From assembly GCA_036345935.2 (NCBI GenBank), contig JADWOT020000002.1, positions 10,198,196-10,262,195 on the forward strand: a stretch of DNA of 64,000 bases, in the 5' to 3' direction. How positions within the stretch are numbered: the stretch's first letter is position 1; each line of letters opens with the position of its first letter. The stretch is from Taenia hydatigena. Lineage: Eukaryota; Platyhelminthes; Cestoda; Cyclophyllidea; Taeniidae. A model generated the notes under the pieces. That model searched no databases, was not told where the DNA came from, and saw only the letters and a program-made list of their open reading frames with translations. A program made the position numbers and the translations under genes. Below are positions 37,813 through 48,416 of this stretch, one piece after another.

Positions 37813-38965
37813 ATGTCCCTTCTGCTCTGCTTCATATTGCTGGCAACTTCATTCATGCATGGCGGCTTTACACTGGAAGGAGGTTAAGGTACCACCACAT
37901 GCTTTGTTTTCATCGATACGTGAATATAAGCACTTAGAAATGAGAGTTAATGTAGTAATTATTAATAAATTAGAATATCCGGCAGGCGCAAATGGTAGAA
38001 ATCTTAACAGAAAAATAGGAAAAGAGTGCTAAAAATGACTTATCTACTATCACTCTTTTGTACTGCATCACATCACAGTCAAATCAGCTTGGTGCCACTG
38101 AGTAGGCTCCTTCGTTTCCTTGCATTGCCTCATACGTCCTGGCGGTTTACATGATCAACCAGTAAGTTGAACTAATCGACACCTTTCACGCATTCGCTTT
38201 AATGCTTGAGCATTTCGCTTCCATCTGGCTTAATATGGGGTCGCGTAGGGGCACACAGGGGCGAATGAGACCATATTACTCTCCCCACACTAATGCAGAC
38301 ATCTCTCTGCGTTTCCAATTGTGCAGATCCTAGAGCGCCACAGAACGTGAAAATTGCGGCAATCGACCCTTACAGGGTGTGCGTGAGTTGAGAACCACCA
38401 ACTAATCTCGGCGTGCGAGTCATGATTGTCGAGAAACTTCCTGTTAACGGTACCTGCTTCACCACTGGGCAAAAATGCAAATCCCGAATTTAAAGCCAAA
38501 TCAAACCATTTCTGCTTTTGTTTGTGCACGCATTGAGAAGGAAGATTTGGATGACCGTGGGCATTCGGCCTGCAGTGATAGAGCTAGAACGACTACACCA
38601 GGTGAGTAGGAATGTGAGTTTTTCATGCTCCTTTTGCCAAGAGCAAAACTATCGTTTGAAAGCAACCAGGACTAATCGAATCAAATCACAATGGCACCCA
38701 TTTATTGCTACCACTAAAATGATTCTGTAGCTTCGATTTACAGTATCTTCTGCCATACCCATCACGCTCGCCCAAAATGCCACAATGCACCCTGTTAACA
38801 TTTGTTATTTTTGATCTGAAGGGGAAGGTTCAGTGGATGTAGCCCCAAGTTCGACTTCAATAGCTTTCTACCCCACGTCCAAAACCGTCGCCACTGGTGG
38901 ATCTACCTGTGCTGTTTTTAGTCACTGGAGCTCTGCTAGCTTCCATGACCTTAGAGCTTGCATGA
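37813..38965 (+). pseudogene. FN3 antigen-family pseudogene, left arm
   Basis: The leader exon (37813-37882, 70 nt) has an intact ATG and a strong signal peptide (MSLLLCFILLATSF), but the donor is spoiled (gttaag against gtaagg in the right arm). The FN3 exon (38327-38601) keeps its acceptor (ttgtgcag) and donor (gtgagt) and begins DPRAPQNVKI.AIDPYRV. The key Trp codon is replaced by TGA after VCVS, and the exon is 275 nt against 294 nt in the right arm, shifting the frame. The tail exon (about 38816-38965) encodes SKTVATGG and then a short hydrophobic end (GALLASMTLELA, stop) in another frame, and its acceptor AG has become AT. The gene is dead here, but its lesions differ from those of the right-arm copy. 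Confidence 0.7.
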
Positions 38966-39189
38966 ATCTCCTCGAAAGCATGTCAACTTCAACAACTGTT
39001 CTATCTTCTCCGAGTATAGAAGCTCAATGCTTGCGTTTGCCAAATACACTGTTTGTTTCTACTGCAGGCTTCATTACTCCGCAGGACGGTCGATTTGACA
39101 TTTATTTGCTTTTAAACTTCATTAGCATGAGCAATTGTTGCAAACGATTGTCAAATGACAAATATAATGAGCACTTAGCGATTTCGCCT

Positions 39190-39340
39190 GTTGTCAATCA
39201 GTGACGAATGCAGACCTCAAGGCACCAGTTGCATTTTACACAGATTAAATTGAAAGAGAAATTCAGAAGTGGGATGAAGTAGACGCAAAATAATCAAGAC
39301 CAATTGGAAATCATAGAGGTGAGTAGGTGGACGTGTGAGA
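39190..39340 (-). repeat. Repeat module R1, copy 4 (inverted)
   Basis: Contains 'gtgacgaatgcagacctcaa', 'gaagtgggatgaagtagacg' and 'catagaggtgagtaggtgga'. It ends just before the 5' region of the second leader exon and is the mirror of 58030-58240 in the right arm. Confidence 0.7.
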
Positions 39341-39525
39341 AGTCAGCAGAACAGCAGAGAACACCCATACAATAGCCTCAACTACACAACAATGCGTTTG
39401 GTTTTATGGGTTGCGTGTGGGTGCGCGATTTGCTTTGTGGGTCAAGAGTGGATCATTCCATTGGCTTATATCTCCTTACCATATGCTTATAGGGACACGT
39501 GTGTGGGATGTCAATACGAGCTCTG

Positions 39526-39595
39526 TTTTTGTTTCCATTCAGCTTCATATTGCTGGCAACTTTATTCTTGCATGGCGATCGCCAAATAGCAGGAA
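39526..39595 (+). pseudogene. Second leader exon, left arm (start codon lost)
   Basis: Paralogue of the 37813 leader: SFILLATLFLHGDRQ aligns with CFILLATSFMHGG. The ATG position is replaced, and the exon ends at gtacg where the right arm has gtaag. It is again 70 nt and phase 1. It belongs to a second, tandem FN3-type gene whose FN3 exon is only faintly recognisable downstream (about 40040-40150). Confidence 0.5.
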
Positions 39596-40189
39596 GTACG
39601 ACACATTTTCATGCTTTACAATGATTAACTACTAAGTAGATTCATTCACTTCCTTGCATCGTCTGATAAGTTTAGCGTTTTGCTCAATTCCCTAGTAAGC
39701 ATTACGAGAGACGCAGTTCTTTTATGCTATCGTTCTGATTCTTGAGCATTTTGCTTCTACCTCATTTCATTTGTGTGCGCGCGAGAGCACGCCGGGACAA
39801 ATGAAACTATACCACCCTCTGACGCTTCGGGCCTAATGTCAGTCAGTCACTAGAAAGAACGTTTGCTTTAGTCAACAGGGTGACGTATACCCGTTGAATG
39901 CACGCACATACACATCCAAGCCCAGTGATCACTGGCCCACAGCTAAGTTGACGCACACACGTTGATCGACCAGGTCATCGCTCTTGGTATGCGAACCTGA
40001 AATTAAAACTAGATGGTGGATCGCTAGCATTGGGACCACTCACCCACAATGTAAACCCAGCCTATTGCACCTGCTTCTGTTATTCAGCCAGATAAAATGC
40101 GCCCATTCTTTTGTCTTGCCTTCGAAAATCTACGGATTGTATCTACTATTTTTTTGTTTTAGTTAAGATCGAATCTTCGCCCAAAAACC

Positions 40190-40440
40190 ATTTTTATGCA
40201 TCTAAGCATCTGTAACGTGTGCATAGCACTGAGAGACTTCCTTGAAGTCAGGCGAAGGCATAATACTAGGACAGAACATTCGTATTTAGCAAAAAGAAGG
40301 GGATTGGTGCTGCTAGCAGGACCCAGAGTCCAGCCACCCGACATAAGCAATGTGACCATCCCATATGACCGTAACCAAAACCAACAGCTTAACAAAAGAT
40401 GCATTACAGTGTGTGAAATGGACCACAGACACGCCTGCAA
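40190..40440 (+). repeat. Repeat module R5, copy 2
   Basis: Open in one frame (CIALRDFLEVRRRHNTRTEH), homologous to 32390-32660 and to the mirrored right-arm copy. It follows the FN3-2 remnant, so it may be a downstream exon or intron segment of that gene. Confidence 0.5.
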
Positions 40441-40810
40441 AGGCCGACGCTACACAGCTTTGCTTGAAGGTGAGCTAGAAAAAATATTTCTTTAGACACG
40501 ACCATGACTAGTTAGTCAGTCAAGTTGGAACCATTTTCGCAAAATGGCATCGCCAGACGATTGATTCATTGCCTCTATGTCATCACCCTACTCTAGCATC
40601 CAGATGCTCACAATGTCAGTGAGTAGAACGAAAAGTGTTTGGAAGTGGAAGGAAAGTTTGAAAAGTCTGGTCGTAGTCACAATGTGGAAGAATCAATCAT
40701 AAATTGGAGGTTAACGATGTTGACCTGGCCGCCGAATTGGACCACTCTAGTGTCTGCGGTGTTCCGGATACAGGCCTTACTTGTAAACTGACGGTCAAGA
40801 ATGCATTGTT

Positions 40811-40992
40811 TTGAGGCTGCCCTTAATTGCCTTCCATCCCTTCAACACGAATGCTCTCCACTCTGTAAAAAAAACAGCTTCTGAATAATGTAGTGAGCAA
40901 CTGTCGATGGTATTTTGACGGAGTTAAAGAGGTAACCTCAGGGTAAAATCTTGTGCGGAGTGCGACGCCACCAGAAACGATGTTGTGGAATC
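40811..40992 (-). other. Perfectly conserved block, left arm copy
   Basis: Over 182 bases the reverse complement is identical to 56334-56516 except for one base in a T run (8 against 9). Flanking DNA on both sides differs clearly between arms. On the minus strand here it reads FHNIVSGGVALRTRFYPEV and then, after a polypyrimidine tract and acag, WRAFVLKGWKAIKGSL. This strand is opposite to the FN3 pseudogene. The polypyrimidine-AG could be a 3' splice site. No family recognised. Confidence 0.6.
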
Positions 40993-41453
40993 TCCCTCTT
41001 CGCTCTCTAGGGGGGTTTAAATGGTTTTGCAAGCCCGCCTTGTGAGGGTATTCCTTCCAGCTGGGAGTCATTGCACCAGACCCTTCCTTACTTTTGACGG
41101 CTTCATGAAAATAGTGAGGAAGAGGACTCTTTACAAAGTAAATTGGACGATCACAAAGAGATTGTAGACAGTGGATATCATTTTATCACCACTCTGAATT
41201 GTTCGAGTAAGTATGTTGTCAACATCAAACTATGAAGTAGCCACAGTAATGCATTCGAGACGATGGAATTTTGAAGATAGCTGAATTGAACTTTAGTGGT
41301 TGATTGTGAGTGATGTGTGGTAGGTTTAACCGTTACTTATGTTCCAACGATCCTTCTTTTGACTAAGGGCAGCAATAATAAAGTGAATCAAACAGTTGCT
41401 ATTGAATTAGATCAACTTTGAAATCTTGCTGGCTGAAAACACTGCCCTTTTGC

Positions 41454-41684
41454 CTAGCCTATCGATGAAGCCAAAAGAGTCGCTTGGTCATGTTCCTTGC
41501 AGTCTTCATGTTCCCACTGGTTCGGCAAAAGTGAGTCACGTTGTGCCAAAAGGCACGTGACAGAAGGGACCTTGACCGATTGTGATAGAAGATTGTTGTG
41601 GGTGGTCACAGACTGGAGGAAAATAACTGGCGAATGAATTGGGTGTGAGGCGAAATGGCCAGTATCAGAGGGATATGACTGCAC
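41454..41684 (-). repeat. Near-identical tract with R2, left arm copy
   Basis: The 76-codon conceptual translation is identical residue for residue to the end of the plus-strand frame at 55642-55872. The tract contains R2 (cgtgccttttggcacaacg in the minus sense). DNA beyond the tract (41300-41450) is still about 95 percent alike by eye, then diverges. Confidence 0.65.
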
Positions 41685-41859
41685 AACAAGCGGTACGATA
41701 GTTAGAGGATTGGATGAAAATCATTTGAATTGGCAGGAGGGTTCGGAAGCAATTAATGGCTTGATGCATGGGAATGGAATGAATGACAAGTTGAATGGAG
41801 CGCTGGGTGGGTGAGGGATAAAAGTGAAGTGAACCGTAACCGCTTCCCAGAAGAGACTT

Positions 41860-42060
41860 ATGAAGGCGCAGCACGGAGTGTGCATTGATGCAGTCAGAAC
41901 ATACTGCCAACTGCCGTGCAGAAGGTCTGTGGGGCAAGTGGCATGGTGCAGAGGCCATACCACGAAATGAAGGCCCAGCTTCCAGACACTGATTTGTTCT
42001 TGTAAGTCAGCATCAGTCACAAATGAGCTCTGGCTGACATCGCTTCAATTCGTAGTGTGA
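41860..42060 (+). repeat. Repeat module R4, copy 3
   Basis: 'cggagtgtgcattgatgcag', 'ccgtgcagaaggtctgtggg', 'tggcatggtgcagagg', then 'ttgttcttgtaagtcagcat'. Mirror of 54930-54760. Confidence 0.65.
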
Positions 42061-43420
42061 TATCTCCTTCGCTAATTTACACGCACCACACAGCCCCCTA
42101 GCTTATCGCCCGCCGCCAACCCAACCCCGAAGAAGACCAAATGGCACGTTGTACTTAGGCAAAATACATTTCATAAACTAGCGACGACCCATTCGGTGGT
42201 TAAGGTACAACGGTGGAGTAAGTTAGTGACTCCGTCCCTCTTTCCCATCACTGACACCTGGCGTTCAACAAACCACCGACGCAGTACATACTTCCTCTCA
42301 CCTTTCCAAGCAACCAATTCTTCAATGTCCTCCACCCTTGTTTAGGTGCAGCATCTGCAGACATCTACTCCTCTCCCACCACATTCTACCACCGCATTCG
42401 CACTGAAAGCGTCCATTATCCTATCAGCGCGGCATCATGACAAGTTTCCTCTCTAGGACGTCTTTCATGTGGATTTCAATTTTCCACCGTTATTTAGAGA
42501 GACTAACACCGAGCTCCAATGTCTTAGCTAACTTTGTTTGCATTTCATGTTGCATTTAATGGATGGCACAAGGTCTACTCCGATCCGCTAGATTGATTCA
42601 CCTGCGATGCAACAAACTATGACCATCATCCCGATGCATTAGACATGGAGAGCACTGACGAGAAGATAAGGCTCCACAACTAACGGTTGTACTGCGTGTG
42701 ATTGAACGAAGTGGTGGTATGGATATTGTCTCATCTGGATGTCTTCAAACATCAATTGAGCTCTCTCATCAATGCTGTAATCTAGGTGCGACGTTTTCTT
42801 TCATTGTTTGCCTTCTTTGCCGAAATAGTTACTGAATGTCTTCCTTTTCAACGTGGGTGAATCCCCTGGAACACTGGGGGAATTGCGGGTTTGAGAAAGG
42901 TTTTTTCAAGCAGTTGGAGACCTTTACGTAGCAGCATGGCAGCGTTAATGATGCCAGGTCATAGCACTTTAAATCTGTACGTCCCTTCATTATACACACC
43001 GCATCTATCTATCTATCCGTTTGTTGTCCTCCCTCTCATTAACCCCTTTTCCCTCCGCCCATCCCTCATCCACCCATTCATCTAATTATTAAAGACCCCT
43101 CAAGCATTTTGTTGTCAATGGCATTGGCATCTTCTGTTGGCTAATAGCATAAACAGTAGTAAAAGAAAGTGCATTAACGCAACTTACGCAAAAGATCAAA
43201 TCTCGTCTTGTAGTGCCTACTTGATGACTATAGTAGCAGGCGTGGGAGACTGAAGAAAGCAACAGACGTTAGTGGCTCTATTCAAGTTATTCACTCACAA
43301 AGCGCTTTTTGTGGTTAAGTGATGAGACGTAAAGGACTGAGGAATACGAGGTTAATGTGAGCATGGATACAAGGTTGAGGTGTAATGCTCAGTTTCGGGA
43401 TTATGAATGGATGTCTTGTG
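42061..43420. other. Inner part of left arm, no gene seen
   Basis: Mirrors 53400-54760. It contains the pyrimidine tract at 42980-43085 (ctatctatctatccg and ccattcat repeats). No open frame of note. Confidence 0.5.
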
Positions 43421-43785
43421 GATAAAATTCAGTGATGCAGACTTCATTTCCCAACACTTGTGACGAAAGCTAGCCATGTGGTGCTGAAAGGTACCTGGTT
43501 GAAAGGACCATGACCGATGGTAAGAGAAGATCCCTGTGGGTGGCAAAGACTAGAGGAAAATGAGCTCTCATCACGGGATGCTTTCTCCGCCTTCGTGTTT
43601 ACTACACCAACCTCATGTGCGCCTACGAGTCCATTTTGGCCTCTTACACCTTTACCTAATCACCTTTATGCTTTCACAACATTCGCCATTGCTTCGCATC
43701 TGCTTCATCCCACTTCCTCATTTCACTCTTTTTTTAACTTGGATGCAGATGCAAATGTGATCTGAGGTCTAGCAACTAGCGTAGT
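43420..43785 (-). repeat. R2 and R1 modules, inner end of left arm
   Basis: R2 in the minus sense at 43420-43560 (tcatggtcctttcaaccagg in reverse) and R1 in the plus sense at 43560-43785 ('ttggatgcagatgcaaatg', 'tgaggtctag'). Same order, inverted, at 53030-53400. Confidence 0.65.
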
Positions 43786-44072
43786 TTGAAGCTTATTTCA
43801 AATTGATTTGGCGAAATTTAGGTTATAGATTAGCATTCGAATAAACTGGAAGACTAGACTAACTTCTTTGCAAAGCGCCGCAGCCACCGCCACAATCCCA
43901 CTGTGGGTCAAATTTATTCACCATTCCTCCGAATCTCCAGTTTAGTGCCTCCATCAATAATGTTGGCGATGAATTTGTGTCAAGTAAAGTCATAGAAGTG
44001 ATTAGAAGATAGAGCCTCCTGTTTTATCATCAGCCGTGGTGCTGGTGAATATCATGACATGTGCACCGTGGA
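43785..44072 (-). repeat. R3 end element, left arm inner end
   Basis: Inverted copy of the 36885-37185 element: 'gcagccaccgccacaatcc', 'agtttagtgcctccatca' and ending at 'catgtgcaccgtgg'. Confidence 0.75.
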
Positions 44073-47000
44073 AAGCGTGTCTTAGATAGTCAAGGGTAGT
44101 AGGAAAGAGGATGGGATGTGGTGAGGAAGTGGCAAACACTCACATAACTAGAATGGTCACCCCAATGTCCAGGTGTAGCAACAAATGCGTGGACTTTGGA
44201 ATGACTGGACGATGCGTTTCAGCCTCTCAAGCAGTGGCTGTGCTCGTACCCGCTGCTGCAGGATTAACGAAATGGCAATGCTGAATGCTCTTGATGGAGT
44301 GCACCACTTTGTTGAAAGGCTGCACAGCCTCTTACTGCCTGCCACGCGTCGGTAATCACGGTGTCCCACTCACTCAAAGGGCAGGCAATATCCACTCACT
44401 CTCCACCGTGAAAATGACGCACACACCAGTTCTCACTGGAGGCATGTTTGTCATGCTGCAGTTCAAAGTCTCCTTAATAAAATGCTTTCAAGCTGTTTAG
44501 GTCTGACATATTTAATCAATTCATGATGATATGCAGGATGACGGATGACACAACAACACCTAGGGGTAAAACATGAAGGATACACTTACTTAAACATCTA
44601 AGTCTCGCCCAAATAAATAACCGTCTCAAGTGGTCCCATCTAATCAAACAACTAGCCCCTCAAATGGCCACCAAGTGTCCAATAAGCACTCCACCTTCCC
44701 CCTCGTGGACATTTTAGCAACTGTGACAGTGTCACCAATACCATTCATTCATTACTCATGATGAAGGGGGGTGAGGACAGGCAGAAAGCAAAGGCCAACT
44801 GGCGCCAAACAACCAACACGCACATTGAAAGCGTGTGAACACAATGAACACAAATGACAATGTTATAAAAGACAAGGCATCCCTAAGTGAGCTGAGTGAT
44901 GCCAAAGGCGAGACATTTGCACTTGACTAATGAGCATGATGGCCTCGCCTGAAGCGATTGACGACTCAACTGTCACAGCGCCGCCAGAATTTGGAGGTTA
45001 TTGGCGTAGCAAGCATGACTTTGGGGTATGGTGGTGAGGGCCATCACTCTCCCTAGTCTCCAAAGGTTTTGATGATGTGATCGTGGCGTTGGAAGGCTTC
45101 ATCCACTATTTCAATTAAGCATGTACAAATATGTTCCATTTACAGGTCGGTCAACCCAAAACAATAACGCCAGCAGCAAAAGCAACAGCGACAACGGCGA
45201 GAGGAAGAAAGAGAATGCAGCGCGCATCGAGTGTTGTTGCAAAGGCGTTTTCTTACTGCAAAAGCAAAAAGCGAATTGAGGGAGAAAAGGGGGAGAGAGA
45301 AGTGTGAATAAATTGCAATTGCGTCCGCTCTGCATGCGTATGTGACATCGAAAGTGCGTGATGCAGTGAGGCAAGAATGAAGTTAATGAATGAAGTGAAG
45401 CATTAGCAGCAGCAGTAGTATTAGTAGTGAAGGCGCAATTACTAAAAGGGGAGAAGACTGTTGGCGAGCCTTTGACCCAACTGTCAAATGAGAGAGAAAT
45501 CGATGGTGACGACGATGGGTGGATGGGTTGGTAGAGAGTCAAGAGAGGTGGGTAGGCAGATAAATTCGGAGGAAACTATTTCGGATTTCACTCCATTATA
45601 AACCAGAATTTTGTAGTTGTGACTTGAGCAGAATGCAGTGAAAGTAAATTCGAGAGGAATCATTGTTTCCACTAAAGTAGTGGTGCTTCAAAAGTTCAGT
45701 CAACATATGCAACTTAGGCCACTAATAATTGCAACTTATTCAAGATTGCTCTTCCATTTTCTCCTTGTTTGCCGCTAGGTTCACCGCTAAAATGTAGTGC
45801 TAGACTTGCTCTATTGCCAGTGCAAATACATGAGACTAAGGCATAAAACACAGTAATCAAATTTTGACAAAAACATTTTATTTATTGCAAGTCATTCTTG
45901 ACAAGTCCTCGAGTCAAATGACCTGAGGGCACGCTCATAGGGTGGAAGGGAGGTGTAAGATTGCATCGGAGTCTCTGAATGCAAAGTATTTAGAGCCATC
46001 AGCAAATGACCGACTTCATTTCGCCTCCTCAACTCTCAACTTAAATTTCAACCCATTTCAGCTTCAAATTCGCAACATGACATCCTATGAAGGATGAGTG
46101 GAGCGATTGTTCTTCAAATGGCAAATTTTTCATAACTGAGCTCAACCCATTTGTAAAATACCTATTCCAGAGTAGAATTACTGAATTGGATTCTGTTCAT
46201 CCCTCCAGTCATGAGTTCCGTTAAACTTCGTTCACTTGAAGACTAAAAATAAAGGAAAGTCCTACACCAGTATGCTGTGCCCTCATTTTAATCTCGTTTT
46301 ATAGATCTTCTGAAGGTAATCTAATCCACCTTTTGACTGCTGCAGGCTCAATGACGCTTGCAGTTAGATCTCTACAGAGATTTCAATTTGCACAGTTAGT
46401 CGCTACACTTACGAAATGGGCGTGTTTTGTCAACCTAATGGCAATAATACAGCTATTACGTCATTACTGGCTTGTCGACGAGGATAAATGGATTGCATTT
46501 GTTTAAGTTTGTGGATAATTGGTGTCTGAAAAGCAAGCGATCGACATTATATATTCACCTTTTACATCTGATGGTTGAACTGCGATTGTGCATAAGACAT
46601 ATTATTTTGGCAAAGTTTTTTTCTCCATAAATTTGCTCAGCTACATCTGAAAGTAATGTAATCGGCACTGTGGTGGTAAAAATTTCAACCGGCACTTACT
46701 TTTCAACTCTCTACGCTTGAAAGATATCACACCTTATCACTAACCCAAAAAGTAAACAATGTGCTTGCTGTTTCGGCCTACTACATTTCAGTGAACTCAG
46801 CACTGTGCATTTCAGTTACTTGCATGGCCTAGAGGCAACTTCACTCGACGAAGGTACAACAACCACCCAAGTGAATGTAGATGCGACTGAGGACTAAATA
46901 AACAGCAAGCATATCAATTTTGCGCAGAATATTTTTACTGCAATGTAGCAAAGTAGTGGAATGGGACAGAGGGAGTGCGGCGGAGGAGATAGATGCCAAA

Positions 47001-48416
47001 AGCCTAGTCAAATGTGTCTGCTGGACAGGCGGATTTACTATTATGGGAAGCAGCATTATAAAGGTGCGTGGATCGTGCTTGAAAATGAAGCTCACGTAGA
47101 CCGTTAGTCGGGAAGGGTCCGGTTGGACTGCCGATCCAGGTCCTCACACTCCGCTGTCATTCCCTTCCTTCATACACAGACAAACTTTATTCCAGCACTG
47201 AAGTCGCAAAATTCTTTTGAGTGAAATAGTCAAGTGATCTTCGAGAGGTGTGCGCTCTTGATAAAGCTTCCCTTTTTGACACTTGAAAGCGTCAGATGTG
47301 TCTTCTCCATTTTCACTGCGCCTCGGCCCTACCTTATCGACTCGTCGTTACTTCGCCTACTAGAATAGTCGACATTCATTTAGGCACACCTAATAGCGAG
47401 CGCGGCCCATTCAATATAGCAATGAGCGTTCGTGGCACACCAATCACCCAACTTTGGTCCTACCACAACTAACGAAACCGGAACTGAGTCGAATGAAGCG
47501 CGGTGAAATAGCACCACTCGAGACAACACGTGGTGCGGCGGCCTCGTCTCCTTCGCCTCCTTTCCTTCTCCTTGACAGAAAAGAATCAATCTAGGTGAGC
47601 AGTGATGAGATTGATGCCCGTTTAGAGAGTTCACTTCCATATCGGAGAGGTGTAATGCCAGTTCAGTGGCGAGAAGCATGTTCGCCGAACGCAACTCGCC
47701 AGGCTAGGAGGACTACCGCGAATCTGGTGGTGGCTCCAAGTAGGTAGATATCCATCACCGTTAATGGATGATGCGTTAGCCAAACAGACAACTCTATCCA
47801 GTAGTGCGATGAGTCTGCCTCCCCACAGCAGTACCATTACCGGTTTTAGAGCTCAAGTCGTTAGTGCAGCTCATACTTAAGTGTAAATGTCGTCACTGTA
47901 TGACCTACAAATTGAGCTAGGTTGGATTCGTGGCAATCGACAGCATTGTGAAACCAAAGAAATACATTTTAAAGACAATTTTCAAGGTCAAATGGCGTTA
48001 TATGGATGAGAGTGATTGTGTAGGTAGAACTTTGCTGCCGTATTACCCTGCATATCGATTTGGCTCGCTTTCAAGGTCAAGACACGTCTATTTTGGGTCG
48101 CAGCAAAGCAATAATGTTAACGTCGAGAGATCTGGCTGGCTTCCATCACCCACCCTTCCCCCACGCCTCACTAATCACAGTTATCCTTTCCATCTCCGAT
48201 GCATAAGTCATGCGTTGACGATCCCAACAGCGCGCCAATGTCACCCACCCTTCATACTTGATGCTAAAATGTAACAAATTTTCTCATAACGCGCAAGTCA
48301 GCTAAACCCAAGTCCCAAATCACAAACCCGCGAAAGCTGCAGCTCTGCAAGACCACGTCACATTTAATCATCGAACGTCACTGTTCAGAACAGTCTCAAC
48401 CACTTTTACCTCAGCC
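44073..48416. other. Outer part of the spacer, no gene named
   Basis: Single-copy DNA. It holds a 143-codon minus frame (45111-45542) that is Ser/Leu/Phe-rich with a CAG/TAG-type trinucleotide stretch near 45404-45430, and other short frames, none recognised. A tataaaag sequence at 44867 is the only obvious TATA-like element. Confidence 0.4.

Larger units (their letters stand above)
36885..44072 (+). repeat. Left arm of a large inverted duplication
   Basis: The reverse complement of this ~7.2 kb matches 52729-60686 in the same order of landmarks: R3 end, leader exon, FN3 exon, tail exon, R1, second leader, R5, a perfectly conserved 182 bp block, R2, R4, pyrimidine tract, R2/R1 and an opposite R3 end. 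The match is continuous apart from about 0.6-0.8 kb extra in the right arm near 55.0-55.5 kb. Identity varies from visibly diverged to 100 percent in tracts. The spacer between arms is ~8.7 kb. Confidence 0.85.

Noticed and set aside
45111..45542. 143-codon minus frame with a Leu-rich end
   Set aside because: Ser/Leu/Phe-rich composition comes from trinucleotide-like and pyrimidine-rich DNA; no start context, domain or splice pattern supports it.
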